The position numbers were made by a program, and so were the translations under genes. Shown piece after piece: positions 31,601 to 41,763 of a stretch of 64,000 nucleotides of DNA. The notes under the pieces were generated by a model. The model ran no database searches. It saw only the letters and a program-made list of their open reading frames with translations, and had not been told where the DNA came from. The stretch is taken from assembly GCA_023212645.1 (NCBI GenBank), contig JALBYC010000019.1, forward strand, positions 62,001 through 126,000, read 5' to 3'. Origin of the DNA: Farysia itapuensis (taxonomy: Eukaryota > Basidiomycota > Ustilaginomycetes > Ustilaginales > Ustilaginaceae). Within the stretch, counting starts at the first letter, position 1, and each line of letters begins with the position of its first letter.

Positions 31601-33557
31601 CACAGACATCTTCGCCAGCGCCGGCTGAACCGGGGGAAGAGGCTGATTCTGGAACCGACAGCGAATATGAGGAAGAAGTACAGGTCTTGACCGACCGATA
31701 CGGTTTCATCTATAATGCTACAGATGCAGATATTAGACTGCTACGCCAGGCAAGAACGGCATCCGCACCTGCGCCAACAACACTGAACGGAAGCATCATG
31801 ATCGGTCCTAACCCAGGCACAGATGACGCTGAGAGCGACGAAAATGTTGCGCCAACCCCTGGTGATGATGACTCGGATGATGACGTGTTCGATCTGACTG
31901 CCAACGGCATCCGACTTCAACGCGATAGGGAAACCGCTAGTCTGAAATCGCCCATACTTCGGCCACAAACAGGTCGAAGCGTCTCGCCCTACTCGACCGA
32001 CACTGCGTCTTTGACCGATGGGTACACATCCAATGAAGGCATAAGTCGGAATGCTTTGGAATCGAGTACGACGGCTCATGTCAATAAGAAGAAGGACAGA
32101 CGAAAGCATGGAAAGCTCTTGTCTGTGACACAAAGCAGGCCAGCAACAGCAAAAGTGTTACCTGTCAGTGCATCGTCCACGTCACCAAACAGTGAGCGGG
32201 AAAGGCGTATCAATCGCCAGGCAACAGGAACTTCGATCACGCACTCCACACTGCCCGACAGTCCAAAGAAGAAGACATCAGCCGCAAATGGCCTGCCAAC
32301 GATTTCGAACACGGTCAGATTGTTGCTGACACAGCTAAAAGACATGCACGAGTCTCAGCAGGTCGAGAGCAAATCAAGATGGGATGCGTTCCTGCAGCGT
32401 CGTCAAATGCAGCTGCAACAACCCACGCATGATCCCAGCAGTCATTTGGCTGGCTTGCCGGAGAAGAAGGGTGCTGCAAGAATGTTGGGATCCAAGGAAA
32501 AGGCTCCAGAAGAGGCATGGTCTTCAGGTATGGTCGGAATCAACCGACTGGGCGATTCAAAGACAGGCAAGGAGGATTGGCGCGAGTTTCTATCGCTTTG
32601 TCAGGCAGGCATTCCAGTTTGCTATCGTGCTCGCATCTGGGCAGAGTGTAGCGGAGCGAATGACATCGCCGAGCCTGGACGCTATCAAGATCTGCTTCTG
32701 GAACATACGGGCGAGACGAACGCATGCCTTACGCAAATCGACCTCGACGTGCACCGGACCATGCCCACCAACATTTTTTTTGGTGGCGATGGTCAAGGCA
32801 TACCAAAATTGCGACGTCTTTTGGTTGCCTTCAGCTGGTTCAATCCAGACACCGGCTACTGTCAGGGTATGAACAATCTTGCGGCAACTCTGCTGCTAAC
32901 ACACGCGACCGAAGAGGAGGCGTTCTGGGTGCTTGTATGCATCATTGAAAAGATCTTGCCAAGCGAGTATTACTCAAGCCACTTACTGGTCTCGCAAGCT
33001 GATCAGCGGGTACTCAAGGATTTGGTGGAAGAGCACATGCCGCAACTGCATGACCATCTCGCAGACTTGGACGTGGACTTACCGGCAATTACATTTGCCT
33101 GGTTCCTCTCTTTGTACACGGACTGTCTCCCTGTCGAGGTAAGTATACCACCACTCGCTCGCTAGCTGACCGTCACTCACTCATTCTGCCTCCCCTGATC
33201 TTGAACAGACCTTGTTCCGTGTTTGGGATGTCATGTTTGTGGAAGGGATGGTGATCCTGTTCCGCGTGGCTATGGCCATCCTCAAGATGCACGAAGGGGA
33301 GCTACTTGCCACTACGTCTGCGGCATCTCTGTATGGACTAGCGCGTTCTTTGACTTCAAGGCTGTTTAACGTCGACAAGCTCATCCATTTGGCCTGCACG
33401 GAGCTCAAGGCAACCATCCGATACGCCAACATTTTGGAAAAGCGGGAGCGGCATGTAGCAGGTACGTAGCTCTCAGTTTGATCTGCCCGAGATGTATTGC
33501 TGACTTGGCGCTTGTCGAATCACAGACCTGACGAAAGAGCTTAGACTGGACTTGTGA
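28624..33557 (+). CDS. Large TBC-domain Rab GTPase-activating protein
   Basis: I model three exons: 28624-33138, 33209-33461 and 33526-33557 (introns 70 and 64 nt), giving 1599 residues. The first ~1250 residues are mostly disordered and Ser-rich, with a short coiled coil at about residues 285-345. The TBC domain covers about 1325-1560. It has the arginine-finger motif IDLDVHR (1372-1378) and the glutamine-finger motif YCQGMN (1412-1417), so catalytic GAP activity is expected. The conserved ETLFRVWDVMF spans the first splice junction, which supports the model. The Rab target is unknown. The stop is only 30 bp from the convergent mL53 stop. Confidence 0.92.
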
Positions 33558-33587
33558 CAACTGCTTAGTTTCATTCAAAGGGAAAAC

Positions 33588-33981
33588 CTATAATCCTTCT
33601 TCCTTCAAGCGTAGCTCCTTAGCTGGCTGTTCGAGCTAGTGCACAGGGTGAGGGTGAGATCATGTCAGCATTATGCACACGGACTTGCTGCTGGACACAT
33701 CCACTTACTTTGCGGATGAGCTCTGGTACTGGCATGGAAACTGCCTTGAAGTCAAACTTGAGACTCTGCTTGTTCTTATACGTGACTTCGATGGCTTGTA
33801 ATTCGTCTCTCAAGACGGTGGTGGTTTTGACTTCCGGTGCGTCAACGCCAGATGCCAAGGGTTTGAACGGCAATGTAGATAGCAAGATTCGCATGGATCT
33901 GGATGCAACCGATTCTGACAAAGGCGCAAATGTCAAAGAAATACTAGAGATCTGCTTCAAGCAGCCCGGCGAGAACGCCAT
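33588..33981 (-). CDS. MRPL44: Mitochondrial large-subunit ribosomal protein mL53 (yeast MRPL44 family)
   Basis: I model two exons, 33981-33709 and 33635-33588, with a 73-nt intron in phase 0, giving 106 residues. The protein has the thioredoxin-like small mL53 pattern: a hydrophobic N-terminal strand, LSESVASRSMRILLSTLPF, then EVTYKNKQSLKFDFKAVSMPVPELIRKL and a charged tail (EQPAKELRLKEEGL). Length matches yeast Mrpl44 and its relatives. Retaining the intron would give a longer, unlike C-terminus, so the spliced form is preferred. Acts in the mitochondrial ribosome. Confidence 0.82.
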
Positions 33982-34178
33982 GATGTGGTGTGAGAGGCAG
34001 GTGTGGTCTGGACCGTAGCTGATCTGTCAGAGTATGTCAAAAAAAAAGAAAACCTCAAATTCCCAGCCAGACGATGGTGAAGCGTTCAAGCCCGATACCG
34101 TAAAAGTTCGGAAGTCGGAAAATGGTGTGAACCCTTCTTGACGAGAAGCAAGTCTCTTCCCTCTTGCACGCCAACGGC

Positions 34179-35975
34179 ATGATACTAGGCCCACCGGATC
34201 CACTTTCAGCTGCAGATGCGTCCTCTTCGCGGCTTATTGAGCCCATACTCAACACAAAAAGGAGTTTCAGCCTTCAAGAGCCAGAGTCAGCGCCGCTTTA
34301 CTTCTTCAACGATACACAATGTGATGCTTCCATTGAAGGCACAGAATTGAGAGACATTCTTCAGCTAACAAAGCTTCTGGTCCCGCCGGTTGCCTTTGCA
34401 TACGGCCAAGGGCGATCTTGGGGGCACGATGCTGACAAGTACGGGACGCTTCTCGAGTGGCGCGAGATCACTGTCCCGCGCGTTCTCGCCAAGCTGAGCG
34501 ACAAGCTGAAGGAACTTGTCGAGGCAGACGAAAGCAACTCCAGCGATGGTGACCGGGTGATAAGTCTAGTCATCTGTGTCCTATCACGATATATACTCTC
34601 ACCATATTTAGACGTCTCAGGCCTCCAGATGACGGAAGATACTCCCGAGTCTGAAGGATGGGCGACGACTAGCACGAGCAGCACTGCAAAGACAATGCTG
34701 GACGAGACCAGTCACAGGTACTCTCCATCAAGGCGGCGAGAACACGCTCAGAGCCTGCTAAAAATGTATTTGCGCCCCATTTTCGCCAATGCATCCAGCT
34801 CAAGCGATCCTGCGACAGGTCGCAAGAAGGCGCCAATATCAGGCTCGTCTCTGCTATCGCCAATGGATTCCCTCATGGGTCACGGTCACTATGCAATAGC
34901 AGACGATGAGGACACCAATTCCGGCTCCGCTTGGAAGGGCTTGGCATCAAAGTATATGCTCTCAACGGACTCGACTAACGCAACCCTCGCCACGCGCAAC
35001 GAGGCTATCGGGTGCGTCAACGTGCTGGACTGGTGCGTCACCACTTTGCGCAACACAGCACAAACAGACAGAGACTGGGAGGCCGTCTGGCCTTTGATAC
35101 TGCCGCCATTGTTGACAGTCATGGAGGATTCAGAGCCGCGCTACCGCCTCAAAGGTGTGGCTATTGTGCTAGAAAACTTGCTGGGCGCACGAATCAAAGG
35201 CGGCGTTCCGGGCGCATTACTTGTCAAAACCGGCATTGGTGCCTTGTTCGAGCAAGTGCTGCGTGTGAATCTCACTTTCTTGCATGATCCGGTGTACGGG
35301 CCTCCCATGCTCGCTCTGTCTGCAAGCGCGCTTCATGGCTTGATACTGCGTACGACAGATCCCATTCTATGTGCAGAGTCCGACGGTGATGGCGGGCGGA
35401 AACGTTTCGACGCCATCTGCAACCTGATCTCGCAATCTGTATTGTCAACATGGTCGTATCTATCTATCCCACCGTCGGGCACGGTTGACAACAGATTACT
35501 GACGCGAATTACGTGTCGACTGTACCAGAGTCTGGCATCAGAATTGACGCCAGAGGACGGCGGCGTGAGTGGCATCAAACGGTTCCTGGAAGTCTCGCTC
35601 GAATGGCTGTTCGGCGCGTATATGGGGACCTGCGCTTTCCTTGTTCAAGACGAAGTCGAAACTACGACCGTGGTCGTCCAGACAGCTCTGTTCGTGCTCA
35701 AATCATCCAGTGCACACGCAACGCCGCACCAGACGGCCAATCTTTCTGTTGCAAAGCTGTTGGGCAAGGCCATTCTTCCAGGCCTGTGCAAATGCTGGAT
35801 CTCGTTCCGCGAATCGCCATTTCAGATGGAGACACAGCTTGTTATCGAGATGAAGAAGCTCGCCGCTTTGCTCAACGAGCTCGAGCCGTCTTTCGTGGGT
35901 CGATTCAACGAAATGGTCAAGCTAGATTCTCGCCTGTCTGAGCTGATACCAGAGCAGCGAGGTACGCACACATAG
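34179..35975 (+). CDS. TTI2: TELO2-interacting protein 2-like (TTI2)
   Basis: The 598-residue intronless product starts at the first in-frame ATG. It is an all-helical repeat protein. Residues about 290-400 carry the Tti2-like block: WPLILPPLLTVMEDSEPRYR, LKGVAIVLENLLG and TGIGALFEQVLRVNL followed by LTFLHDP. Tti2 works with Tel2 and Tti1 to stabilise PI3K-like kinases (TOR, ATM/ATR types). The assignment rests on this block and on overall length, and divergence in fungi makes it moderately certain. The stop is 43 bp from the ArgRS stop. Confidence 0.68.
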   Translation: MILGPPDPLSAADASSSRLIEPILNTKRSFSLQEPESAPLYFFNDTQCDASIEGTELRDILQLTKLLVPPVAFAYGQGRSWGHDADKYGTLLEWREITVPRVLAKLSDKLKELVEADESNSSDGDRVISLVICVLSRYILSPYLDVSGLQMTEDTPESEGWATTSTSSTAKTMLDETSHRYSPSRRREHAQSLLKMYLRPIFANASSSSDPATGRKKAPISGSSLLSPMDSLMGHGHYAIADDEDTNSGSAWKGLASKYMLSTDSTNATLATRNEAIGCVNVLDWCVTTLRNTAQTDRDWEAVWPLILPPLLTVMEDSEPRYRLKGVAIVLENLLGARIKGGVPGALLVKTGIGALFEQVLRVNLTFLHDPVYGPPMLALSASALHGLILRTTDPILCAESDGDGGRKRFDAICNLISQSVLSTWSYLSIPPSGTVDNRLLTRITCRLYQSLASELTPEDGGVSGIKRFLEVSLEWLFGAYMGTCAFLVQDEVETTTVVVQTALFVLKSSSAHATPHQTANLSVAKLLGKAILPGLCKCWISFRESPFQMETQLVIEMKKLAALLNELEPSFVGRFNEMVKLDSRLSELIPEQRGTHT

Positions 35976-36018
35976 AGATGGGAATAGCAGTTGTTTTGTG
36001 CGCAAATAAAGAGTGTGT

Positions 36019-37926
36019 CTACATGCGTTCGAGAGGCGTGATGGTGAGCAATCGCAGCGCGGACCCGAGAACGTCCTTGCAGCTTCGGAAGACAAACAAT
36101 CGCGCGAGTGCGAGATCCTTCTCCTGACCCTTGACGAGCAAGAACTCCCAACAGGATGAAATGAGATGCGTCAGCTTGAAGGTAAAGGTTACGATGGTTG
36201 ATGGTTGGTGGTCTTTCATAGCCGCGCGCACCACGTCAGGCCACGAGGCAAGGAGGTGAACCAGATCGCGGGCTTTTGGCTCAACGATCAGGTCAAGGTT
36301 GATGCTGTCAAGATCAAGGTCTTCGGTTGGTAGCTCGAGGCCATCGGATTCCTTTGCTTTGCGCTCGACGGAACAGAGTCGAACATGGTTGTACTGCAGA
36401 TACGGACCAGTGTCGCCCTCAAAGGACAGCATACGAGTCCAGTCGAATGTATAGTTGTTGATGCGCTTGGAGCTCATGTCCTGGATCTTGACTGCAGTCA
36501 TGCCGACGATATCGGCAGTGTATTCTGGGTCCTCGACCTGCGCGTACTTGACGGCGTTTGCCTTCATGACTTCGTGCATCTTGTCACGGGTCTCATCGAG
36601 GATAGTGTCAAGGAACACGACGGTACCCTTTCGAGTAGACATACCGAGAATCATACCAAAGTTGATGTGCAACAAGCGGTTGGTCTCCTTCTGCGCCCAT
36701 GGGTAACCCAGCAGCTCTAGAACCTTGAAGAATTGTGCGAGATGCAGATCTTGCTGTGATGCAACCACATAAATCATCTTATCAAAACCAGCGCCGTCGA
36801 AGGACTCGTCAAAGCGCTCCGCAGCGCCTGCAATATCACGGGTGATGTAGAGAGGGGTGCCGTCTTTGCGTTCAATCACGGTTTTCTCCAGCTTGTACTT
36901 GGACAAGTCGGCTAGCAAAGCGCCATTGTCTTCGCGAGTGACCCAATCGGCTTCGCGCAGCTTACTGAGCGCGGATTCGATGCTGTCCTTTCGCACTTGT
37001 GACTCGCCCGCGTACACGTCGAATTGAATATTGAGACGGTCGTAGACGTCGATGTACTTTTTGATGGAAAGGTCGCGCATCTTTTTCCAGATGGCAATGG
37101 CCTCCGGGTCACCGTCTTCCATACCTTTGAAGTACTTTCGTGCTTCGTCATGGATAGCTTCGCCCTTGTCCTCTTCAGCAGCTAGCTGATTGATTTTGAC
37201 GTACACTTCGAACAGAGTGTTGACAGCATCCTCTTGTAGCTTCTGCTCGTCGCCAAACATTTTCCATCCGACGGCCAAAAGACCGAACTGCTTGCCCCAA
37301 TCTCCGAGATAGTTGTAGGTCTTTACGTTCCAGGCATTGGCTTTGTACAGATTGGCCAGGTAGGCACCGATGATAGTCGATCGGAGATGTCCGGCGTGGA
37401 ATGGCTTGGCAATGTTGGGAGAGGAGAACTCGACAATGATGTTCTTGCCTTCACCATCACGATTTGTGCCGTAGCTTGGTGCGGGCTTACCATCTTCGCC
37501 GCGAGGCGCGCCGTAGCCGTGTGTCATGACATGGATCGTTTGTAGCGTAAGTTTGATCAATGTCTTTGAGTTGAGAAAGTAATGCAGAAATGGGCCCTTT
37601 GCCTCGACTTTGGAGATGAACTCGTTCGGGACAAGCTCAGCAGCTGCTTTCTCAGCGAGTTCAGCGGGTTTGCCGGGCAGTTTGAATCTGGGGGTGGCCA
37701 CCGTAAAGTCGCCGATCTTGCCTGAGCCGACGGCTGCAACGGCAGCGTTGAGCTCCACGCCTAGGGAGGAGGACACGTGCTGGCCAATAGCGACTTTAAA
37801 GATGTCCAAAGGTGCCCGTTTCAGGTCAAGGCCTGGGACGTTTGGCATCTCGGGAAATTTTGACAGCAGGGGTGCGCCATTGAAGGACGCCGGCGACGGC
37901 GTCAATGCAACAACAGAGGATGCCAT
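36019..37926 (-). CDS. RRS1: Arginyl-tRNA synthetase
   Basis: Class I synthetase charging tRNA-Arg. From the only in-frame ATG the product is 635 residues. It has an N-terminal Add1-type tRNA-binding domain (about 40-150), a HIGH motif as HAGH (177-180) in PNIAKPFHAGHLRST, a KMSKS-equivalent as MSTRKGT, and the anticodon-binding DALR domain ending in the typical ITPLERM. The frame continues open for 48 codons above the ATG to a TGA at 38073, without another ATG. The part nearest the ATG is Arg/Ser/Phe-rich and acid-free like a mitochondrial presequence. The promoter is shared with the divergent coiled-coil gene. Confidence 0.96.
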   Translation of the reverse strand: MASSVVALTPSPASFNGAPLLSKFPEMPNVPGLDLKRAPLDIFKVAIGQHVSSSLGVELNAAVAAVGSGKIGDFTVATPRFKLPGKPAELAEKAAAELVPNEFISKVEAKGPFLHYFLNSKTLIKLTLQTIHVMTHGYGAPRGEDGKPAPSYGTNRDGEGKNIIVEFSSPNIAKPFHAGHLRSTIIGAYLANLYKANAWNVKTYNYLGDWGKQFGLLAVGWKMFGDEQKLQEDAVNTLFEVYVKINQLAAEEDKGEAIHDEARKYFKGMEDGDPEAIAIWKKMRDLSIKKYIDVYDRLNIQFDVYAGESQVRKDSIESALSKLREADWVTREDNGALLADLSKYKLEKTVIERKDGTPLYITRDIAGAAERFDESFDGAGFDKMIYVVASQQDLHLAQFFKVLELLGYPWAQKETNRLLHINFGMILGMSTRKGTVVFLDTILDETRDKMHEVMKANAVKYAQVEDPEYTADIVGMTAVKIQDMSSKRINNYTFDWTRMLSFEGDTGPYLQYNHVRLCSVERKAKESDGLELPTEDLDLDSINLDLIVEPKARDLVHLLASWPDVVRAAMKDHQPSTIVTFTFKLTHLISSCWEFLLVKGQEKDLALARLFVFRSCKDVLGSALRLLTITPLERM

Positions 37927-38378
37927 CTTGGACGTGGAAAAGAACGAGATGGGCTGGAAACTGCCTGAAAGTCGAGACTTCGGGCGCAAGAAGGGTAACA
38001 AAGATCTCGATGGCCTCGTGAGTGCGAGAATGTTGAGTACTGACGACGATCGGGTATGGCAAAGCGTGGGTCAAGAATCGTGTCGTTCCGAGTCAGTGTG
38101 ACTTCTGTTGAATATCAGATCAAAAATGATTTTTTTGATTCTGTGATTCTTCTTCCTGCGCTGCCAGAGTCGCACGAGAGAGCCAAGCACGTGACTTGCC
38201 CCCAAATCGACACGCTCGCGTCTGGTTTGTTAGAGCTGCCAGTAGAAACAAACACCCGCGCACCCGCGACTGGCACTTTTTGATAGCTGCAAGTGTTGCA
38301 CGACGTACCATACCGCGAACCATCATATCCCTCCTTCCGATTTAGAGCAGCTGGAACCTGCTACTATATTATACCATT
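37927..38378. promoter_or_regulatory. Divergent promoter between ArgRS and the coiled-coil protein gene
   Basis: A 452-bp non-coding stretch. It contains a CACGTGAC E-box at 38188-38195 and an AT-rich TATATTATA-like run at about 38365-38373, just before the ATG of the right-hand gene. The left 147 bp are an ATG-less extension of the ArgRS frame. No separate gene was seen. Confidence 0.5.
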
Positions 38379-40901
38379 ATGGTCGTATCCAGATCGCCAC
38401 CTCCCGTTCGACGCTCTCCGCGCAAAGTCGACAATATCATTGCTCAGTCCCCTCTCGCCGGCAATATCGTTCCTGCACCACTTTCTAATGAAGTCGCGTT
38501 TCCAAGCCTGTCCGAGATGGCTGCGGTCTCGCGTGAGTCACGCGAGGCCCGTTCGCGCTCGGCCTCCTCTGCCTCAGCTGCACCTCCGTCCTCGGAACGC
38601 AAAGCAGCACCATTAGGATCAATGTCCAACATCCCCGCAATCCCTTCCAGCCTTCCTCGTCCTGTCAATAAACAATGGCTTGGCGATCATCAGGCTGAGC
38701 GACGCGTCGGGAGAAGCTCATTAACAGATACGGCGATGCACCGTGTGCGTCAGCTTGCAGGGGACGAAACACCTGCCGGAGTATCACAAGCACGAGCAGC
38801 CCACACGGCTGCTAGCAATGAAGCCATCAGCAAAACCTCCAATCCCACATCACAGCTGCTTCAGAGTCTCGAAAGTGCCATTATCTCGATCGATATTGAC
38901 AGTCAAACGATGCCTACTCGGGACACTGTGGCTTCAGCGCCAGACACAGGCTATGATTTCGACAAGTATTTGGAAGGCGACATGGATCCGTTCAATCGGG
39001 CCTCTCGCGTCAATGTGCGTCGCGATGACTCTCGACCGCTGCCTGCACCGCGCGATGACGGCGACGACAGTGGCGATACCACGGCGCGTGGAGCAGCTCC
39101 CACTGCTGTCGAGTCCACACCTCGGGTTCAACAGATTAGAGCAACAGCTGTTGCAACTCCCGTTATGAGCCCACACGCGAGTCCAAGCCTGTCTAGCCGA
39201 AAACTCGGCCATCTCAAAAGCCTTCCTGGGAGCAACTCGGTGGCTGAAGCATCGGTGCTCGATGCTGCCGCCGAATTATCAAAGTCTCGCTTTGGTCTCG
39301 AGGCCCGCACTGACCGTCTGCAGACAATGGAGCTGACCGAGCTGCGCAAAAAGCATGCGCAAACTCTGCGAGAACTCTCCGCCGCTCAAGATGCACTTTC
39401 CTCAGCGCGTGAAGAGTCTGAAGGCTGGGCGTCGGAGTGCACTGGGCTACAAGCCCAACTCTCGACCCTCCAGACCGCGGCTGCACGCGACCAGCGAGCT
39501 TGCGGCGAACTACAACTGCGCCTTTCTCAGTACAAGTCAGAAGCCGACGATCGATCATGGAAGCTGCACAGCCAGAGCCAACACTCCACCCAAGTCCAAA
39601 CAGAGCTCGAATATGCCAAAAATGAAGCTCTCTTTGCCGAGTCTAATCTAGGCGAGCTGCAATACGACTGGGAACGTACTAAGGACGACTTGCGCATCCG
39701 CCTGATGCTCGAATGCAAGCGAGCAGATCTGCTTGTTCTGCACTACAAGACTGCCATGCAGGCTGGCGTTCGTATCAAGAAGCGGCTGGCTCAGAAGACC
39801 AGAGCTGTAGAAGAGCTCGAACAGGAGAATGAGAGGCTCAGTGCTGAACTCGCACTGATGCCAGCAAGCAAAAGCAATGACGACTCTGTCAAACAGATGC
39901 GCCAACTCGAACGTCAAGTCGCGCAGCTTACCGCCGAGCTAGACTCGATGCGTGAAAAGGACGACATGATGACCGAAACACGCAAAAACTGGAAAATCGA
40001 GCGAAAAGCACTGCAGGCCGAGTTGACTCTTCTCCGATCCCAAAGCACGTCTAAGCAAATTCCTGCGCCTGCTCCCGTTAGTCAATCTGGCGCACCTCTT
40101 CGTCGCTCGCAGCCAGACTATCACGATTCTTCACCTGTCTTCGGAGAGAAGGCCAAGAAGCACAACCGCAGACCAATGCAAGGAGCCAGCGAGATGGAGC
40201 CACCGTCCGACTATGCTGATCCGGTCCCATTCAAAGAGGTCCGCCCGGCAGACAAACCTAAGTCCAAGACATTGCCTGTAGTCCCAGCGGCCAAACCGAA
40301 GTCAGCTTCGAAAAATTGGCGAGACGAGGTGGCCATCACTGACTCCGAGTCGGGCTCGTCTGACGAAGGAGACCGACAAAAGCACAAGCGCGGCTCAGGA
40401 AAGTCTATTATTCCCAAAAAGTCGACGGCAGCCAAGTCCAAGTCGAAGCTGAAACCTATCGTCGGCATCGAATATGACGACCAGACTGCCGACCCTTCAG
40501 CTACTCCAATGATCCGGACTAAAGGACCCAACAAGCGCATGCTCAGCAAGAACCGCAATGACAACGACGATGAAGAGGACCAAGACAACAGCGTTCTTGC
40601 GAGCAAATTCTTACGAGACAAAACCAACACAGATGGAGCCACCCTCAAGGCCAAAATCACTTCACTACCAACTCTCAAGGCAGACGTGCCTCGCAAGAAG
40701 AAACGCAAGCTGCTCGGCGGCGCTGGCGGTCCTAGCAGCGGTTGGGGCGCTGATACAGGTGAAGGCTTAGGACCCAACTTTGATATTCCGCTCGAGCTCA
40801 GTCCCATCAAAGGTGCACCTGCAGGCGTCATTGGTGGCAGAGGCGTGCTCAGCGGCTTCCCAGCTTTCGGAGCAGGTGGCCGAAACGGACTTTTTGGCTA
40901 A
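38379..40901 (+). CDS. Nuclear-type coiled-coil protein, function unknown
   Basis: The 840-residue intronless product starts at an ATG. Residues 1-300 are disordered, with an SPRK-type basic start (RRSPRK). A long coiled coil covers about 300-560 (repeated LEQENERLSAELALM, MRQLERQVAQLTAELDSMREK and similar). The C-terminal 280 residues are Lys/Ser-rich with candidate nuclear localisation signals (for example RKKKRKLL near residue 775) and end in a Gly/Phe-rich tail (NGLFG). I do not recognise an orthologue; spindle-pole, kinetochore or cohesion factors share this layout, but that is only an analogy. Because a TATA-like run abuts the ATG, translation could start at a later methionine such as Met47. 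Confidence 0.75.
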   Translation: MVVSRSPPPVRRSPRKVDNIIAQSPLAGNIVPAPLSNEVAFPSLSEMAAVSRESREARSRSASSASAAPPSSERKAAPLGSMSNIPAIPSSLPRPVNKQWLGDHQAERRVGRSSLTDTAMHRVRQLAGDETPAGVSQARAAHTAASNEAISKTSNPTSQLLQSLESAIISIDIDSQTMPTRDTVASAPDTGYDFDKYLEGDMDPFNRASRVNVRRDDSRPLPAPRDDGDDSGDTTARGAAPTAVESTPRVQQIRATAVATPVMSPHASPSLSSRKLGHLKSLPGSNSVAEASVLDAAAELSKSRFGLEARTDRLQTMELTELRKKHAQTLRELSAAQDALSSAREESEGWASECTGLQAQLSTLQTAAARDQRACGELQLRLSQYKSEADDRSWKLHSQSQHSTQVQTELEYAKNEALFAESNLGELQYDWERTKDDLRIRLMLECKRADLLVLHYKTAMQAGVRIKKRLAQKTRAVEELEQENERLSAELALMPASKSNDDSVKQMRQLERQVAQLTAELDSMREKDDMMTETRKNWKIERKALQAELTLLRSQSTSKQIPAPAPVSQSGAPLRRSQPDYHDSSPVFGEKAKKHNRRPMQGASEMEPPSDYADPVPFKEVRPADKPKSKTLPVVPAAKPKSASKNWRDEVAITDSESGSSDEGDRQKHKRGSGKSIIPKKSTAAKSKSKLKPIVGIEYDDQTADPSATPMIRTKGPNKRMLSKNRNDNDDEEDQDNSVLASKFLRDKTNTDGATLKAKITSLPTLKADVPRKKKRKLLGGAGGPSSGWGADTGEGLGPNFDIPLELSPIKGAPAGVIGGRGVLSGFPAFGAGGRNGLFG

Positions 40902-41014
40902 TCGCCTGAATACCCATTTTTATAACCTTATTAGTTCCTCTACTATCAGATCTATTCTTATGCACAAAAGCATGGCTGTATGTGGACGATAGCATTGCGA
41001 AGTTGTATTTAGAG

Positions 41015-41555
41015 TTAAAGACCGTGCTTGCGCTCCATCACCGTGTGCATATCGACCATCGCGCCAATTGCGGCTCGTGCTGTGTGCGAAAAGAAGTATC
41101 AAGGGTGAGTATCTGATATGAGTGCTGTAACGTTCTGCAGACTTACATGGCAGGAATTCACGTGGCTCGATGCCCTCATCAGACCCATTGAGAATATCGA
41201 GATGTAGTTGCGATACTGTGTTTGAGCCGTGCAGGTGTGGAAAGTGTGGGTTCTGAGCCGCAATCTTGCGTTCCATCAAGGTATGTGCTGGTGCACCAAG
41301 GCCATACATGTTTCTCTGCACATTGAGCTTCAAGTTGTCCCTCGTCTCGTCCCACTTCTCTAGTCTGTTCTGGATGGGGTGGTGAGTGTGGTGTGACACA
41401 TCATGGGCAACGCTCTTGAGACCATGGCGGATCGAGTCATGAGCGCCTGTGTACTGCGAATGGGACGTCGAACTGATGCCTGTCGATGTATGTGTTGCAT
41501 GCTTCGACGGCACCACACTATAAGGGCGCTCTGTTGCGCTGCTAAGTTCGGACAT
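41015..41555 (-). CDS. UMP1: Proteasome maturation factor UMP1
   Basis: I model two exons, 41555-41147 and 41079-41015, with a 67-nt intron, giving 157 residues. The chaperone is needed for 20S proteasome assembly and is degraded by the finished particle. Visible family features are HDSIRHGLKSV, QRNMYGLGAPAHTLMERKI, LDILNGSDEGIEPREFLP at the end of exon 1, and the terminal MHTVMERKHGL supplied by exon 2. Recovering that end strongly supports the splice sites. It is divergent from MTR4 over about 208 bp; I did not see a PACE-type GGTGGCAAA element. Confidence 0.94.
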
Positions 41556-41763
41556 GGTGTAGTGGTGTGGGGATACCAAGTGGAGTCGGTGTGTTTGAGG
41601 TGTTGCGCGGCACAAAGTGTCGATCACGCGTAGCGTTGTTGGAGTGGCTCTCAATACTCGCTCACGTCAGCATGACTTTTCGACAATTCCACTCAAACCA
41701 AAATTTCTCTAGACTTTTTTGACATGTTCTTCTCTCCATCCTTACGATTGCCCGCATTCCATC

